Positions 27,401 through 39,829 of a stretch of 64,000 nt of DNA are shown here, piece by piece; the stretch's first letter is position 1; every line of letters begins with the position of its first letter. The DNA comes from Apteryx mantelli (lineage: Eukaryota > Chordata > Aves > Apterygiformes > Apterygidae). The DNA is taken from assembly GCF_036417845.1 (NCBI RefSeq), contig NC_090020.1:42082425-42146424 (forward strand), written 5' to 3'. The notes beneath the pieces are model-generated. The model was not told the DNA's origin, ran no database searches, and saw only the letters and a program-made list of their open reading frames with translations. The position numbers and the translations under genes were made by a program.

Positions 27401-30400
27401 AATATGAGAGACAGTTGTCTGCTGCAGCAGGGAGCAAGAATTTATGATTCAGAAGACAGGCTTCTTCAAAAAGCATCTTAAATCATAGCCATCACCAACC
27501 TAACAAAATTGATATGAATTTATACAGGATCAGGGCAAAATAAGAAATCCTTTCTTAGAAATCTTACCTATTGAAAAATAATTAGGGGGAAGAAGTGGTC
27601 CCAGAGGCTAAGTTAATAGGAGACTCAGTAGACATTAGTTCAATTTCTTTGCTCTTTCACTTGTTATAAAATTAAGTTTAATACAGTAAACATGTGGGAA
27701 TAATTTATTTAAAAGCTGGGAATATGCAAAGAAACTTGTGTTTGTTCAAAAGGTACACCTGAATTGTTTTTCAAGGTTTACATAGGTTTTAGATATTAAA
27801 CCTGTAATTTCTTTGGATTTTTCCAATTCTTCCATTGCAAAGGTATCTTAATGATTAAAAGCAAAAATTGTGGAAAGTGTCAGCTGATTTCAGGTCAACT
27901 GTATGAACAGTAGCAAAAAAATAATTTAGCACACATTCCAAGGCAATTAGTGGTAAAACATTAGAAAACATTTTCTACCAATCAGAATGGATAGTCTGCA
28001 ACATCATTTGAAGAACAGCAGCGGAATCTTATATCCAGAGACACAATTTTATTTAAAAAAAAAAAGTTAAAAAAAATGTTGCGCAGCCAGGGAAACTAAT
28101 AAGATTTCCCATCATTACTTTGCTTCTAATTCACATTCACTTGATGTTATGAATACCACTTTTTAAGTTACATTTCTTTTAAACTTATCTTCCTATAAAA
28201 ACATCAGTGTTCAGTAAAGTCACAGAGACTCTACTACTGCTGTCTATTAAAAAATTATTTTAATAGGCTTCAAACAACATAAGTTTAGTTTATTCTTTGG
28301 GGATAGAAGCTTGAAAAATGACTCTCTTCTACTGCTGGTATTTGAAAAACGCTGGAAGAGAACAATCTGACTGCAAGTGGCAGATGACGGCAGCATAAGA
28401 GTTGGTTTCAGTCTACGACTGGAAAAGCTTGCACTAGTATTAACATGCATCAGCCGATGCATCTTAAGCAATTTCTTAACAGTTACTGGCTTCAAGTTCT
28501 CCAGTAAGGCAGCAATAGCAGCCACCAGGGAATTCTGCTTGCAAAGTTTCTACAACAAATGTATTAATAATTTTGGGAGAAAGCAAATGTGAGTCACACT
28601 TCCAGGAACGCACTGTAACCGGTCATCTTTATCACCATGTAACGTCAGCAAAGCTCAAGACATCTGAAATAAAAACTGAAGTTTATCTAAAAAACACTCT
28701 GTAAAATGTCTTTATTGGATGGCTATTGACAAAGTATGCTTCCTTACAACTATCCTATGCCAACTATTTTATTTAACATAAGGAGGTGCTTTAATTGCTA
28801 TTCCAAATTACTGTTAGAATTTCAATCTAGGCTATTCAAATAACTTGCCAGTAGGATTGCAAATTCCCAAAATTTTAGCTCTGAAAAACAGGTTCTTAAT
28901 CTATATATGCAAGCAAGCATGAAGGGGCTGAAAGCTCTTACCTCCTGTGGTTGATAAATGAAGAAAATGTTCTCACAAGACAGGAGAGTTGCATTCACTG
29001 AAGTGGTACCTTCCTATCAACACTATAATGCATAAATTTGGACCTGTGAACAGTACACTTAGGGATGCCTGGATTTCTACAGCTTAAGCTGTATTTTACA
29101 TATAAACAGAGAATGTAGAAAAAACACCAAAATGAATAATACCTCTAAAAACCCACAAAACTGATCCGAGAATACATGATCTGAATATAAATTGAAAAAC
29201 AATTCCTCTAAAAACATAATGATCTGCAATGAACTGTTTCTTTCTCTTAAATGATCTTAATAGATGATATTCTTCTATTTAAAGCTTCCAGTAGTCATGT
29301 GTAGATTTGAATTTTTTTCCACAAGAAATACGAACTTTTAAACAGTTATGTGATATCACAAGTCAAAACTCAGATTATAACCCCTGGGATAAAAAAAAAA
29401 AAAAAGAAAAAAAAAAAGGAAATTTAATAGTTAAATGCATTAGGCCTCATGCAAACTGCATCTTCCCTTGAATTAGCTGGGAATGTGTGCTTTGGGGAAA
29501 AGGGATACTACTCCAGATCTGGGTATTTAATTCCAAACAGGGGAAAACCATAGCTATAACCAAATCCTTCTAAAAATTCTGACTACCTTCCAGTGCCCTT
29601 AATCTGTCACAGTTAAAAGACTTTAACTGTCTTCATCTTACTTCCATGGTTTCCCATAGGATTAAGGCCATTAATGCTTTTCATAAAATCAGTTCTACTT
29701 TTCCTGAAAATATTAGAGAATGGTAGGGATTTTAAAGCAAAGTAACTCATGACTTTCTTTGAGGAGACTTTTTCCTTTGGTACCAGCCATTGCTCACCCA
29801 TAACTTCTTACCTGCACAGGTTAAGGAGAGAAGCAGAATCTGTAAATACGGGCATTCGCACACAAGGGAATTTAAAACATAAGAAAAATATGGAAAATTA
29901 GAAAATACAAACTAGCTGCTCTGTACTTCCTTCATTAAAATAAAGCAGCTATGAAAACATCTTAAACAACCAGAGAGCTTTGTGTTTCAAACTCCAGAAA
30001 AAATAAACCATCTACAATATATCACTTAGTACTGTCCCTTATAGTAAAAATATAAGACTTAAAGTTAACATTTTGTATTTCCAAGTATTAAAAATATACC
30101 AAAATAATACTGTGCTTGGATTTCTTATATTTTATACCTAAACAGTAAATAAGGAAATTCTCACGAAGACTACACTGAGATGAAATTGGGAGTGCATAGC
30201 TCAGCAAAAAAATTAAAGCTATAGGATGTTGCAATTATCTCTATGCTAAGCATTTTTCCAAGAAAATTCAGTGTTAAAGTTTCACTGAAAAAAAATTTAA
30301 AAATGAGGCAAGAATGAAAATGCAGAGTTTGGATATCTTCACCACCTTTCTTCAGCCCTATAACCATACATTAAAGGAAAAGAATTATTTTTTAAGAAAC

Positions 30401-32375
30401 AACTCAATTTGGGGTCCTAAGCACTGAGAAGCTTTAGTTATAATAATCTGTATATTATTAATACAGAAAAACATTGCTCAGGCATACTACACTTATTAAG
30501 TGTACACATAAGTACATGCAGTTGTTATAGGGAAAACTGGAGAAATTCATCTGTATTTAGCACTCTGCAAATATCACTATAAGAGAATAAATATGAATCT
30601 CAGGAAGTAAAACTACTTTTAGAGCAGCTTTTATTTAATGAATCTATTCAATAAACAGATATTAAAACCAGGTGTCTGCTATAAGAAAGTTTCTGTTCAT
30701 AAGAACATTTAGCTTAGTATGCTTTAAAACAGCACATAAAGATGGATGTGTGTTACATAAGACAAACTCTGTAAAATTTTACCCACAGTCAAATATTATC
30801 AGTTACTAAAGACCCCTCATTTAAATGAATGCAAATCACAATAGAAATCAAGTATTCCTGTTTGGCAAGGTGAAAGAGTTTTATTCAAATACAGAAGCTG
30901 AATTCTTTCACTCATGTTTTGTATGAGTTTAACATTTCACAGTGTTTACCTGCACCAGACTGCTTTCAGCTTGGTTTATATTTGTTCAAAATAGACACTA
31001 CTCCAACATCCGGAAACTTATTTACTCTGGATCGCAGAACCAGCTACGCACCTCTACTGTAAATAAAAGATACAGTGTACTAAAGCCAAACCCATTTTCC
31101 TTCTGTGCCAATTATTTCCTGTTGGGTCATTTGGGGCTGCTTTCCTTTTACACTACTCAAACACCATTAGGGGGCTTCATGGAGAAGAACAGCAAAAGAA
31201 AGGAGAGTTTTGTACAACTGCTATATGGAAGGATCACACACACAAGAGGCACTATACAACTAGCTAGTAAGAATAACAGTTAACTGTATACATATAATGC
31301 TGAATGAAATCAGAATAAACTTTTTTTGTTCCTTTTTATGGTGTCCTTTAGTACCTATTAACAGCTAATTCTGACAAAAGGTGCTATACAAATAAATGGG
31401 TCTAAACTGAACTTGACCTTACACTCTCTAATTACAAAGTTTGCTTCCTTTCGAGCACTGAAGGGGGGGGAAGGGGGAAGAGGGCACTAAGAGCAAACAA
31501 GTTATTTCCTTAAGTCTCTTTCCAGTTTTTGAATTTAACTTTCTTATTTCACCAGTTTATGTTAGAATACCTTCATTAATTTATCATCTCATTTCCTCCC
31601 AGTTGTTAAGTTGGGCTGTTAAAATACCATTGTTCTCACTTTTTTTCTTGCATGGCCTGCTCCGCTTTGTGTAAGGCCTCAGGATTCCCAATTTAAGTAT
31701 CAGAACTGCTCTGTCAATGCATATTTATAACTAAAGATTAAATTGTGCATAAATACTGCGTCTTGAAATAATTTAAAGAGAAGAAAATTAAGAAGCTATG
31801 TTTTTGAAGCACTTGACTGCGCTATTTTTATTCCTCAAAGCAATCTACATCGAAAGTTTCATTTAAAGTGTTGGACCCAAATAGGCAGTTGGTTTTGTTA
31901 CGAGCTGTCATGCATATTACAAAATATTGCACAATAATTGCATTTATACAGATGGCTATTTCCTACTTCAATCCTTGGTGTATTCAAACATACTTTTCAG
32001 ATATAAGATCATAATATTTGGGATAAATAATAGCCTGGCACTATGATGTGCTGCTGGCTCAACGCACTGCAGGATTCCCAGAAGTTGGAAGCAAGTGGAA
32101 AATTGGGAGCTCTGACAAGTTGACATGTACCCAAGAGTCCTCGCTCATCATTCAGCATACACTTTTACTGTTTTGCACACAGATGTGGTAAAAGCAGTCA
32201 AAGATGCTCTGTGGTTGTACATGGAAAATAGAGCTGAAAATGTTGCAAGTTGCTTTTTAACTGAAAATTCTCGCAGGGTCTAACAGGTATGTTTACTTTG
32301 GTGAAATGAATTGGTTTCCTAGTACTTTGTTTTAATAAAAGGGGTTGAGAGTCAAAAGTGGGTTATAACGATATC

Positions 32376-32422
32376 CTTAGCTCTGACTATGAGCTAAGTC
32401 CTTTTCTAGAAGAAAAGGACTT
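32376..32422. repeat. Two adjoining perfect hairpins
   Basis: CTTAGCTC and GAGCTAAG form 8-bp arms around TGACTAT. The next arm pair, AAGTCCTTTTCT (32,396-32,407) and AGAAAAGGACTT (32,411-32,422), has 12 bp with a 3-nt loop. The two hairpins share bases, so they are mutually exclusive at the junction. No known RNA family was recognised. Confidence 0.6.
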
Positions 32423-32939
32423 CTGTTAGTAGGCTGTAGCTTTCAGCAAGCAGCACTCCATAGCTTGAAATTTATAATTAGAATACAGTATTGTTTAAGG
32501 CATAACCAAATTTAAGGCATGTTATTTGCAGCAGGCTACCCTGCAGCGACATTAATTGCCTCCAACTATCTGAATTGCCTCCCGATTAGTCAGGCGTAGT
32601 ACTGTTGCTCTTGAGGGAACTTCAGGTGAACATACATGAGTTGAGAAAATGAACTCTTTGCTCCATCTGTATAGTAGCAATCGACAAAACATTTATTTCC
32701 CTCCATTTTGCAGCGTAACCTCAGAAGATTTGTACTTAGTCACTCATCTGAATATAGGAGAAACAAATACCCCTGTTTCCTACCGCAGCGTTCCTGAAGG
32801 TGGATGGTTACTGTGGGCAGATAAATACAGTCTTGTGATATAGGTCATAGCTGTGCACAGTTCTTTACGTGATGCTTGCATCCCTGTAGACAACGCTCAG
32901 AGCACATACACTGTTCAAAACAGTCATGAGATACTAGGT

Positions 32940-32972
32940 GATCAGACAAGAAGTTAAAGGATACTGTCACTT
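32940..32972 (+). repeat. Dispersed repeat, copy 1
   Basis: Thirty-three bases beginning GATCAGACAAGAAGTT. They recur with two substitutions at 35,229-35,261 in the same orientation. The flanks are unrelated. This is probably a fragment of an interspersed element that was not otherwise recognised. Confidence 0.6.
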
Positions 32973-33106
32973 TTCCATACTATTATTAATATTAAATACT
33001 ATTAAACACTCCACACATTATTATGGCCTAAAATACTGCTCAGATCATTGACCCTAACAAAGAGCAATGATCCGGTTGTGAACTGCAACAGAGAGGGCCG
33101 GCCAAC

Positions 33107-33134
33107 TTTTCTTGATGCAATTTTCTTGATGCAA
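33107..33134 (+). repeat. Exact tandem duplication of 14 bp
   Basis: TTTTCTTGATGCAA occurs twice without a gap. Confidence 0.9.
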
Positions 33135-35228
33135 TTGGCTTTAAAGCCAATAAGCTATCGAAACATTTTTACTATGGGAAATTCCCCAAAGTGTTTTCAG
33201 GTCACATCTACCCAAAACAGAATAATATCTAGAAAAGCTTTAATTCATTGCTTCTACTGCTTTTTCATAGCAAGGCTGAGCACAGAAAAAAAACCTTTAC
33301 TGTCAAGTATTTTTTCCAGACTATCACACTGCAGATCCAGGTGGGTATCTAAACTGCTTCTTCTGTAGTAGAAGGATCCTTTGAGAAAGACCTCTTTTCT
33401 GGCTGGCACTGTTGTCAAATGCCTTTGGTTACAGTTTTAGGTGATAAAATTATGGTATACATGAAGTCCTTACTTTTATTTTGGGGCCCAATAAATTAAT
33501 TAAAGCTCTTTGAGATTTCTTATTCCTGTCCCAGTAGTGGGTCAAGCTCTGGACCCACTTCTCTTTGCTAATTATTTAATTATCACTTTGCCTACCTGTT
33601 TATTGCCACCCTCCTCCATCAATATATTTGTTTTCTACTGAGACACAGAACACCAAATTTCGGTCCTGTGCCATAACCACTAGCTTTTTAAATAATGTAG
33701 TAGTAAGGCAAATGGGTGAAACTGAATACACAGTCATAAATGCTTTTTTAGCTTCTGTGGGCTTCTCTTTTACTTTTCTTACATATAGACAGAAAGGTAA
33801 CCGGATGTTACATGGTGTGTGCTGTGTTTAAGTTTGCTTACTACCTACTACTTCTGCTATATCACCATTTTAAAATTAAATTTCAAAGTCCATTGTAACG
33901 ATGCACGTTCCTTCCCCAAACTCAGTCACCTACATATAAACTCTTGTGCTTGAGCAGAAAATAGGGTTGTTTTTCTGACACTGTTTCCTGTGTACATAAC
34001 AGCAGCACATACCCCAGTTTTAGGGCCCTTCCACTGACATTTTATAGGTCTCAAATGTTGACTTCCTGTCAGCTGGACCCAGACACTCAGAAAAGATTTT
34101 CAAAATACCTTGTTCTACAATGACTGAAACCTAGGACTGACTTGATAAATAGATCTGGATACTTCTTCTTAAACAAGATCTTTACAGAAATACACATTCA
34201 ATGGGATTTATTTCTTAAAAATCTTAAATTAACGTAAGCCATTGCAATATGAGTATGCTAGAATGCTGTGAAACACCTAAAAATGTCAGGATACAAAAAA
34301 CACTTATCTATACTAATCTCATTAGAAATCACAGTCAAACAACCGGTTTTTAGAGAGGACAGATCAGCTGCACAATACTGTGGAAACAGAACATGGTCCT
34401 TACCATTAACTGCAATGTTCTTCACCTTCTGATGTGACCAAGAACATGCTTTAAAAAAGATGATGTTTTTGTAATGATCCAGGCTTCCAATATTCTCTCC
34501 TACTCAGGCTATCTGAAGCGGAAGAAATGTATAAACATCTCAGATGGCATTTGAACAGCTTAAACTTTAGGGGTTAAATAAAGAAAACATAGCATTTTAC
34601 TACCTGTCACTGACTTTACATTCAATATTCCTTCTCATCCCTTCCCCAGTTATCCTCCTCATCTTTCCAACAAAGCTGTCTTTTCAAGGGACTTACAACT
34701 ATCTACCTGCCTATTTAAAATCACTTGTACAGCAAATACCACTAGTAAAACATGCACAAAAGCATTCAGTAGCAGCCAGCATACTTTCTGCATCATTGAC
34801 CAATGTGGCCATTTGCAGACCAATATAACACAAATTCATAGCCCATATTACACAAATTTCTCTAAAATTCAGAGGTTAATCACATTTCTACTATTATTCT
34901 GTGTTATATACTGTTTTTTAAAAGCTTTCAAAAGCTTCAGGAAGAAGTAGATTTGCAGAGTTTGTATTCTTCAACAAGATGTTAATCTAATACACCAAAG
35001 TACTATGGCAAACATTTAATGGATAACAAATTAAGTGAAGGTACCTGAAAATAATCAATTGAATTCACATAAATTAGGAGATAAGATCTTAATGTGAATG
35101 AAATTCATGAAAATACAACAGTATTATGTAAACTGTTTCTAGAATGACATCTTTAAACAAGAAATATCCACTTATCAATACATTGTCAACTGCTGAAGAG
35201 AAAAGGAACCGAAGCTAGAAAAAGCTTT

Positions 35229-35261
35229 GATCAGACAAGAAGTTGAAGGATGCTGTCACTT
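35229..35261 (+). repeat. Dispersed repeat, copy 2
   Basis: Direct-orientation partner of the 33-base block at 32,940-32,972, with two differences (A to G at both). Confidence 0.6.
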
Positions 35262-38200
35262 CTTAATTTTATCTCATAAAGAGCATAATTAAGTCTCACA
35301 TACTACTAAACCCCCATAGCTGTTTACAAAATCATTCCAATCATTCCAGAAAGATAATACAGCGTAAACTGCAAGTAACACCATAAATAAGACCAAACTA
35401 CTCGAGAGAGAGAGGTTTAACTTCTGGAGTCCTGAATTCCTACAAGTTGGAGACAGCAGGAATTTGGGTGAGGGAAAAAAAATCACAATTTTTGTTGTTT
35501 TTTTCTTTCACCTTTTAAAGAAGCATGAAATACAAGAGTCGATTAAAGTCCAGCTGATAAAATACAGGATTTGTGCTCCCACTTAAGGAGGAGGAATGTG
35601 GGACAAGCCAAAGATGGGCAAAGGTTTCTCCTCAAGACTTGAAAATTATTTTAATTCTCGAAAGAAAATAGACCGAACAAATATACAAAACAAATACTCC
35701 TCTATCAGCAAGTTTATCAGGGTATCAGAAATGAGTTAAACATACATATCTATTTATGAATACTCCAAATTAGCCTAATTACAGGGCACTTATTTATCTA
35801 GACCCTTACTTACTGCTTTTATGCTTGCATATATTCACTATTTAGAGAGTAATATATTCAGCAATTCATTCAGTAAGTCATAGGTCACTTCTTACATCAC
35901 CTTTTATTTTTCTACAACATTCTGAAACCACAATATCTAAATAATCCAAAATCTACAAAATGTTTTGGTGGGTACGTAAAGATGGAGTTGTTTCATCCAC
36001 ATCTAACATATTAGTATAATATATTAGTTAACCACAAGATATTGGAGAGAGCTGAAAAAACCTGAGTGCATCTTATAAAACTATGATGCTTTCTTGACAG
36101 TAATTAACACCACAGCAACTTCCTCTTCCTTCCTCAAAGCAAAGAAACACCAAGAACTTCCTTCAGAACTATGTATATAAAAACAAAACTAGAATATTTT
36201 CAGTAAGTCAAGTGGCAGTTATTTACTTCAGACATTGTAACAAAATCATTAAATCATATTTTAGGAGCATTTTGCTATTCACAGCTGACAAGAACAAAGC
36301 CCTCTGCAATGAAATGGACCAGTTATGGTTAAAAAGGAGCTGCTGAACAATACAAGTTTTCAAATCTGAACACCACCAACATAGTGAAAGATTTAGGAAC
36401 CCAGACTAATTCTTCATTTTAGTGGCTAACTTGCAATATAAAGGTCGACATTTTCTATGCCCATGTCTGTAAGAAAACAGTACAGACAACTTTTTCTCTC
36501 AACAATATTACAGTAAGACCAATGACTTAGTTACATCTTAAGATTTCTCCAGACTTAGCAGGAAGTTAGATTTTATTTCTGTTAAAGACTGAGTGGCAGC
36601 AGTGATATATTTATGACAGGAATGCTTAATAACATATTCACTCAGCAGAGCTCTGACAGAGAAATGTTTTGACTATCTGAAATCTATTTTTTCAGGATTT
36701 TTGGATTAACTTCCAGACCTTTAGGTTTACTTGTAGGTAAAAAATAATTACTTCAGGCAAGTATAATATTTTGCAATAATCCAAATATATTTTTGATAGT
36801 TCAGGATTACCCATCAAATTGGAAGTGGCACCATTATATAATGAGAACTGAGTCCAAAGCAATTAATTTCAATTATAAACTAAAGGGAAATTAATTTTCA
36901 CAGAGAATCAGAATGGCTAGACGTCACATTTCCCAATCATTGAAATGTCATGAAATTTTGCTTGATAAAGTCCACTTTGGCATGTTTTTTAACAAGATTA
37001 TTATCTCCTCCTTAAACATTTTTCCCATAATAGGTAAAACATTTTCTTTCCTTTCCAGGATCACTTATAACTTTATTACTTAATATGCCTGTCAAGATAG
37101 CCAATTTTATAAGGTTATGTGTGTGTCATATACATACGCTGGACAGGACGGAGGGCTTGAAAATCCATTACTAGTAACTGAGGTTTTTTCCCTTCATAAA
37201 TTATATATTTAACCTCAAACTTCAAGACACAAGTATGTTTGAAAACTATCACGTGCAGGTATACTTTCTCAGCTTAGAGGTTATTTTCTTGTGTAAACTT
37301 CTAGCTCAATGTATTCTATCCTTTCCCAAATTTTTTCCTGTGTAGAGGAATAATCTGGACTATCGTTATGGCTTTTTCTTCAGTACAGCTATTTAGAACA
37401 AACTTGAATATATTTGAGTCCCAGGAATTTTTTGCAAACAAAATACCAAATAAGAAAAACTATGTTGTTTCTGCAAAAATATCTGATTAGCAGAAAGCTA
37501 ACTTATAAATATCAAATGAAGGCACTAAAAGAAATAAAATAAGACATGCGAAATCATGAGCCATTGAGAACTGATCACTTTTCTTTCAAAGAATCGGTTA
37601 GTTCTTAGTTTGTTCTTCCATTTCCTGAATTGCTCTTTCAAGACCACTTCCTCAGAATCAGCACACTTTTTAGACATGCCCCCATCAAGCTGTGATATTA
37701 AAGCAAAAATTAAATAAATTATAACAAAGCCTTTCTTTGAGGAAAAGAAAAAACTGGGCATGAATCCAATGTTTTTCCATTTATCAAACTCAGAAATAAT
37801 ATGGATGAATTCTATAACCCAACTCTTGACAGAGACTGGATAAAACAGTAATAGTTTATTTCCATTGCTAATTTAGAGGGAATAATAGCAAAAAAGTGGA
37901 ACTCCAGTATATAACGGGTCACAGACGTTCTCTTCTATCTTGCGTTCAAAGTGCCCAAAGCCTGGCAAAGCTTATCGTCACTTATGTAATCTGGCATAAC
38001 AGGATATAGATACAACAGTCAGTATTTATTTAAGATAGCTCATTTTAAATAATCATCACACAACACAAATCAACCTACTGATTCAGATAGTTAATGCAGA
38101 ATTCATACAACAAACCATTTCTACCAGCTCATACTGAATTCTAGGCCCTCTAGACACGGAGACTAAACATGCTAAATATTCTACAGTGGATGTGGACTGA

Positions 38201-38730
38201 ACACAGCCCATTGCTCACACAAACCTTCTCCAGATGATTAACAGCTATCACTCACACTCAAAGATGTATCTGAATAACTATCATTAGAAACTATTACACC
38301 AGCCTGATTTCTTTAGGATAATACTGCTGTATTCGTCACTTTATTATTTCATAAAAAGGAAAAAATGATGAGTTTTAACACGTATGGCATATATTTAAAA
38401 TGGCAAATGTCATTCTAATTCGAGCAAGTCATAAGAGTTGTAAGTTTTGTTGATTCTACCATAGGAATTGAATTTCAAAACTAAATATTAAAAAGATATA
38501 AAAATAACCAACCTTATTTTTGGAATAAACATGAGCTCTTAGATTAAGCCAGTCATATTTAACACTGAAGTTTGCTTACTAGGAAATATAATTTCAGTTA
38601 ATGAGAAAGTCTACTGAGAACCTTGGAAATAATGCAAATTTTGGTATAGGTATCTTCTATACTTAATCCTCAATGAGCATTTTAATACTTTACCAATACC
38701 AGCTAAGGGTTTTATAATCTGCAAGGCAGA

Positions 38731-38770
38731 TAACAACTCTGAAGTCACTGTAACAACTCTGAAATCATTG
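38731..38770 (+). repeat. Imperfect tandem duplication of 20 bp
   Basis: TAACAACTCTGAAGTCACTG is followed directly by a copy with two substitutions. Confidence 0.85.
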
Positions 38771-39303
38771 TAAGGTATGTTTAAGATCTGAGACCCTGAC
38801 TTTTTAACTTCTGAGTTTCCAAACAAAATCAAAATTGAAACTAAGCAATAGTTTTAATGTACATAATTTAAAGGTATATATTTGTTTGATATTCCATCTC
38901 ACAATTCGCCTTGGACAGCAAGACCTGTCTTATTAAATTCAAGATCACTGTGGAAATCCCAGGTATTACCACTGAGAAAGACAGACAAAAGAGACATTTT
39001 AGTTTTAAAGGACAGTTTCAATGATTAATGCAAAAAACAGCACCTGAAGCCAAATCAAAATTAGGAAGTTGACTGTTATAATTATACATTATTGACTACA
39101 TATTTATTATCAGCTTGTAATTTAAATCCAGTATTCTGAACTGTTCCCCCTCTTGAAAGGTGTTTGAAATGCTAACGGAACACCTAAGTGCTGCTGAACT
39201 GTAAACACGTATATCAGTCTCACAGCACAGAACTCAGATTTCTAGGTTGAAGGTGAGGTGCAGGTAGTGTATAATCATGCTAGAAAAAAAAATTCTGGTT
39301 TCA

Positions 39304-39829
39304 GAGAATCACAGAATGGCTGAGGTTGGAAGGGACCTCTGGAGATCATCTAGTCCAACTCCCCTGCTCAGCAGGGTCACCTAGAGCACATTGCACAGGA
39401 TTGCATCCAGGCGCGTTTTGAATATCTCCAGAGAAGGAGACTCCACAACCTCTCTGGGCAACCTGTGCCAGTGCTCTGTCACCCTCACAGTGAAAAAGTT
39501 TTTTCTCATGTTCAGATGGAAGCGTCTGTGTTTCAGTTTGTGCCCGTTGCCTCGCGTCCTGTCGCTGGGCACCACTGAAAAGAGTCTGGTCCCATCCTCT
39601 CGACACCCTCCCTTCAGATACTTGTACACATTGATAAGATCTCCTCTCAGCCTTCTCTTCTCCAAGCTAAACAGGCCCAGCTCTCTCAGCCTTTCCTCAT
39701 AAGAGAGATGCTCCAGTCCCCTAATCATCTTTGTAGCCCTTCGCTGGACTTGCTGCAGTAGTGCCACATCCCTCTTGTACTGGGGAGCCCAGAACTGGAC
39801 GCAGTACTCCAGATGTGGCCTCACCAGGG
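39304..39829 (-). mobile_element. CR1 LINE, 5'-truncated, reverse-transcriptase C-terminus and 3' end
   Basis: On the minus strand a 147-codon frame (39,381-39,824) runs without a stop. It opens with [14 protein letters not shown] and continues with the [30 protein letters not shown] region typical of the C-terminal end of the chicken-repeat-1 reverse transcriptase protein. After its stop the element continues into the characteristic 3' tail and ends in the repeated octamers ATTCTGTG/ATTCTCTG. Upstream parts of ORF2 (endonuclease, catalytic RT core) and ORF1 are missing, as in most CR1 copies. The intact frame suggests a relatively young insertion. It sits in the TNFAIP8 intron in the same orientation as the gene. 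Confidence 0.95.

Larger units (their letters stand above)
24480..39300. other. TNFAIP8 intronic sequence, no gene seen
   Basis: AT-rich intronic DNA with scattered short open frames and poly(A)/poly(T) runs (for example about 29,391-29,417). No exon with paired splice sites and a recognisable product was found. Small repeats inside it are listed separately. Confidence 0.6.

Noticed and set aside
30942..31283. 113-codon plus-strand frame
   Set aside because: No recognisable domain, no exon boundaries and ordinary intron composition. Expected by chance in 64 kb.
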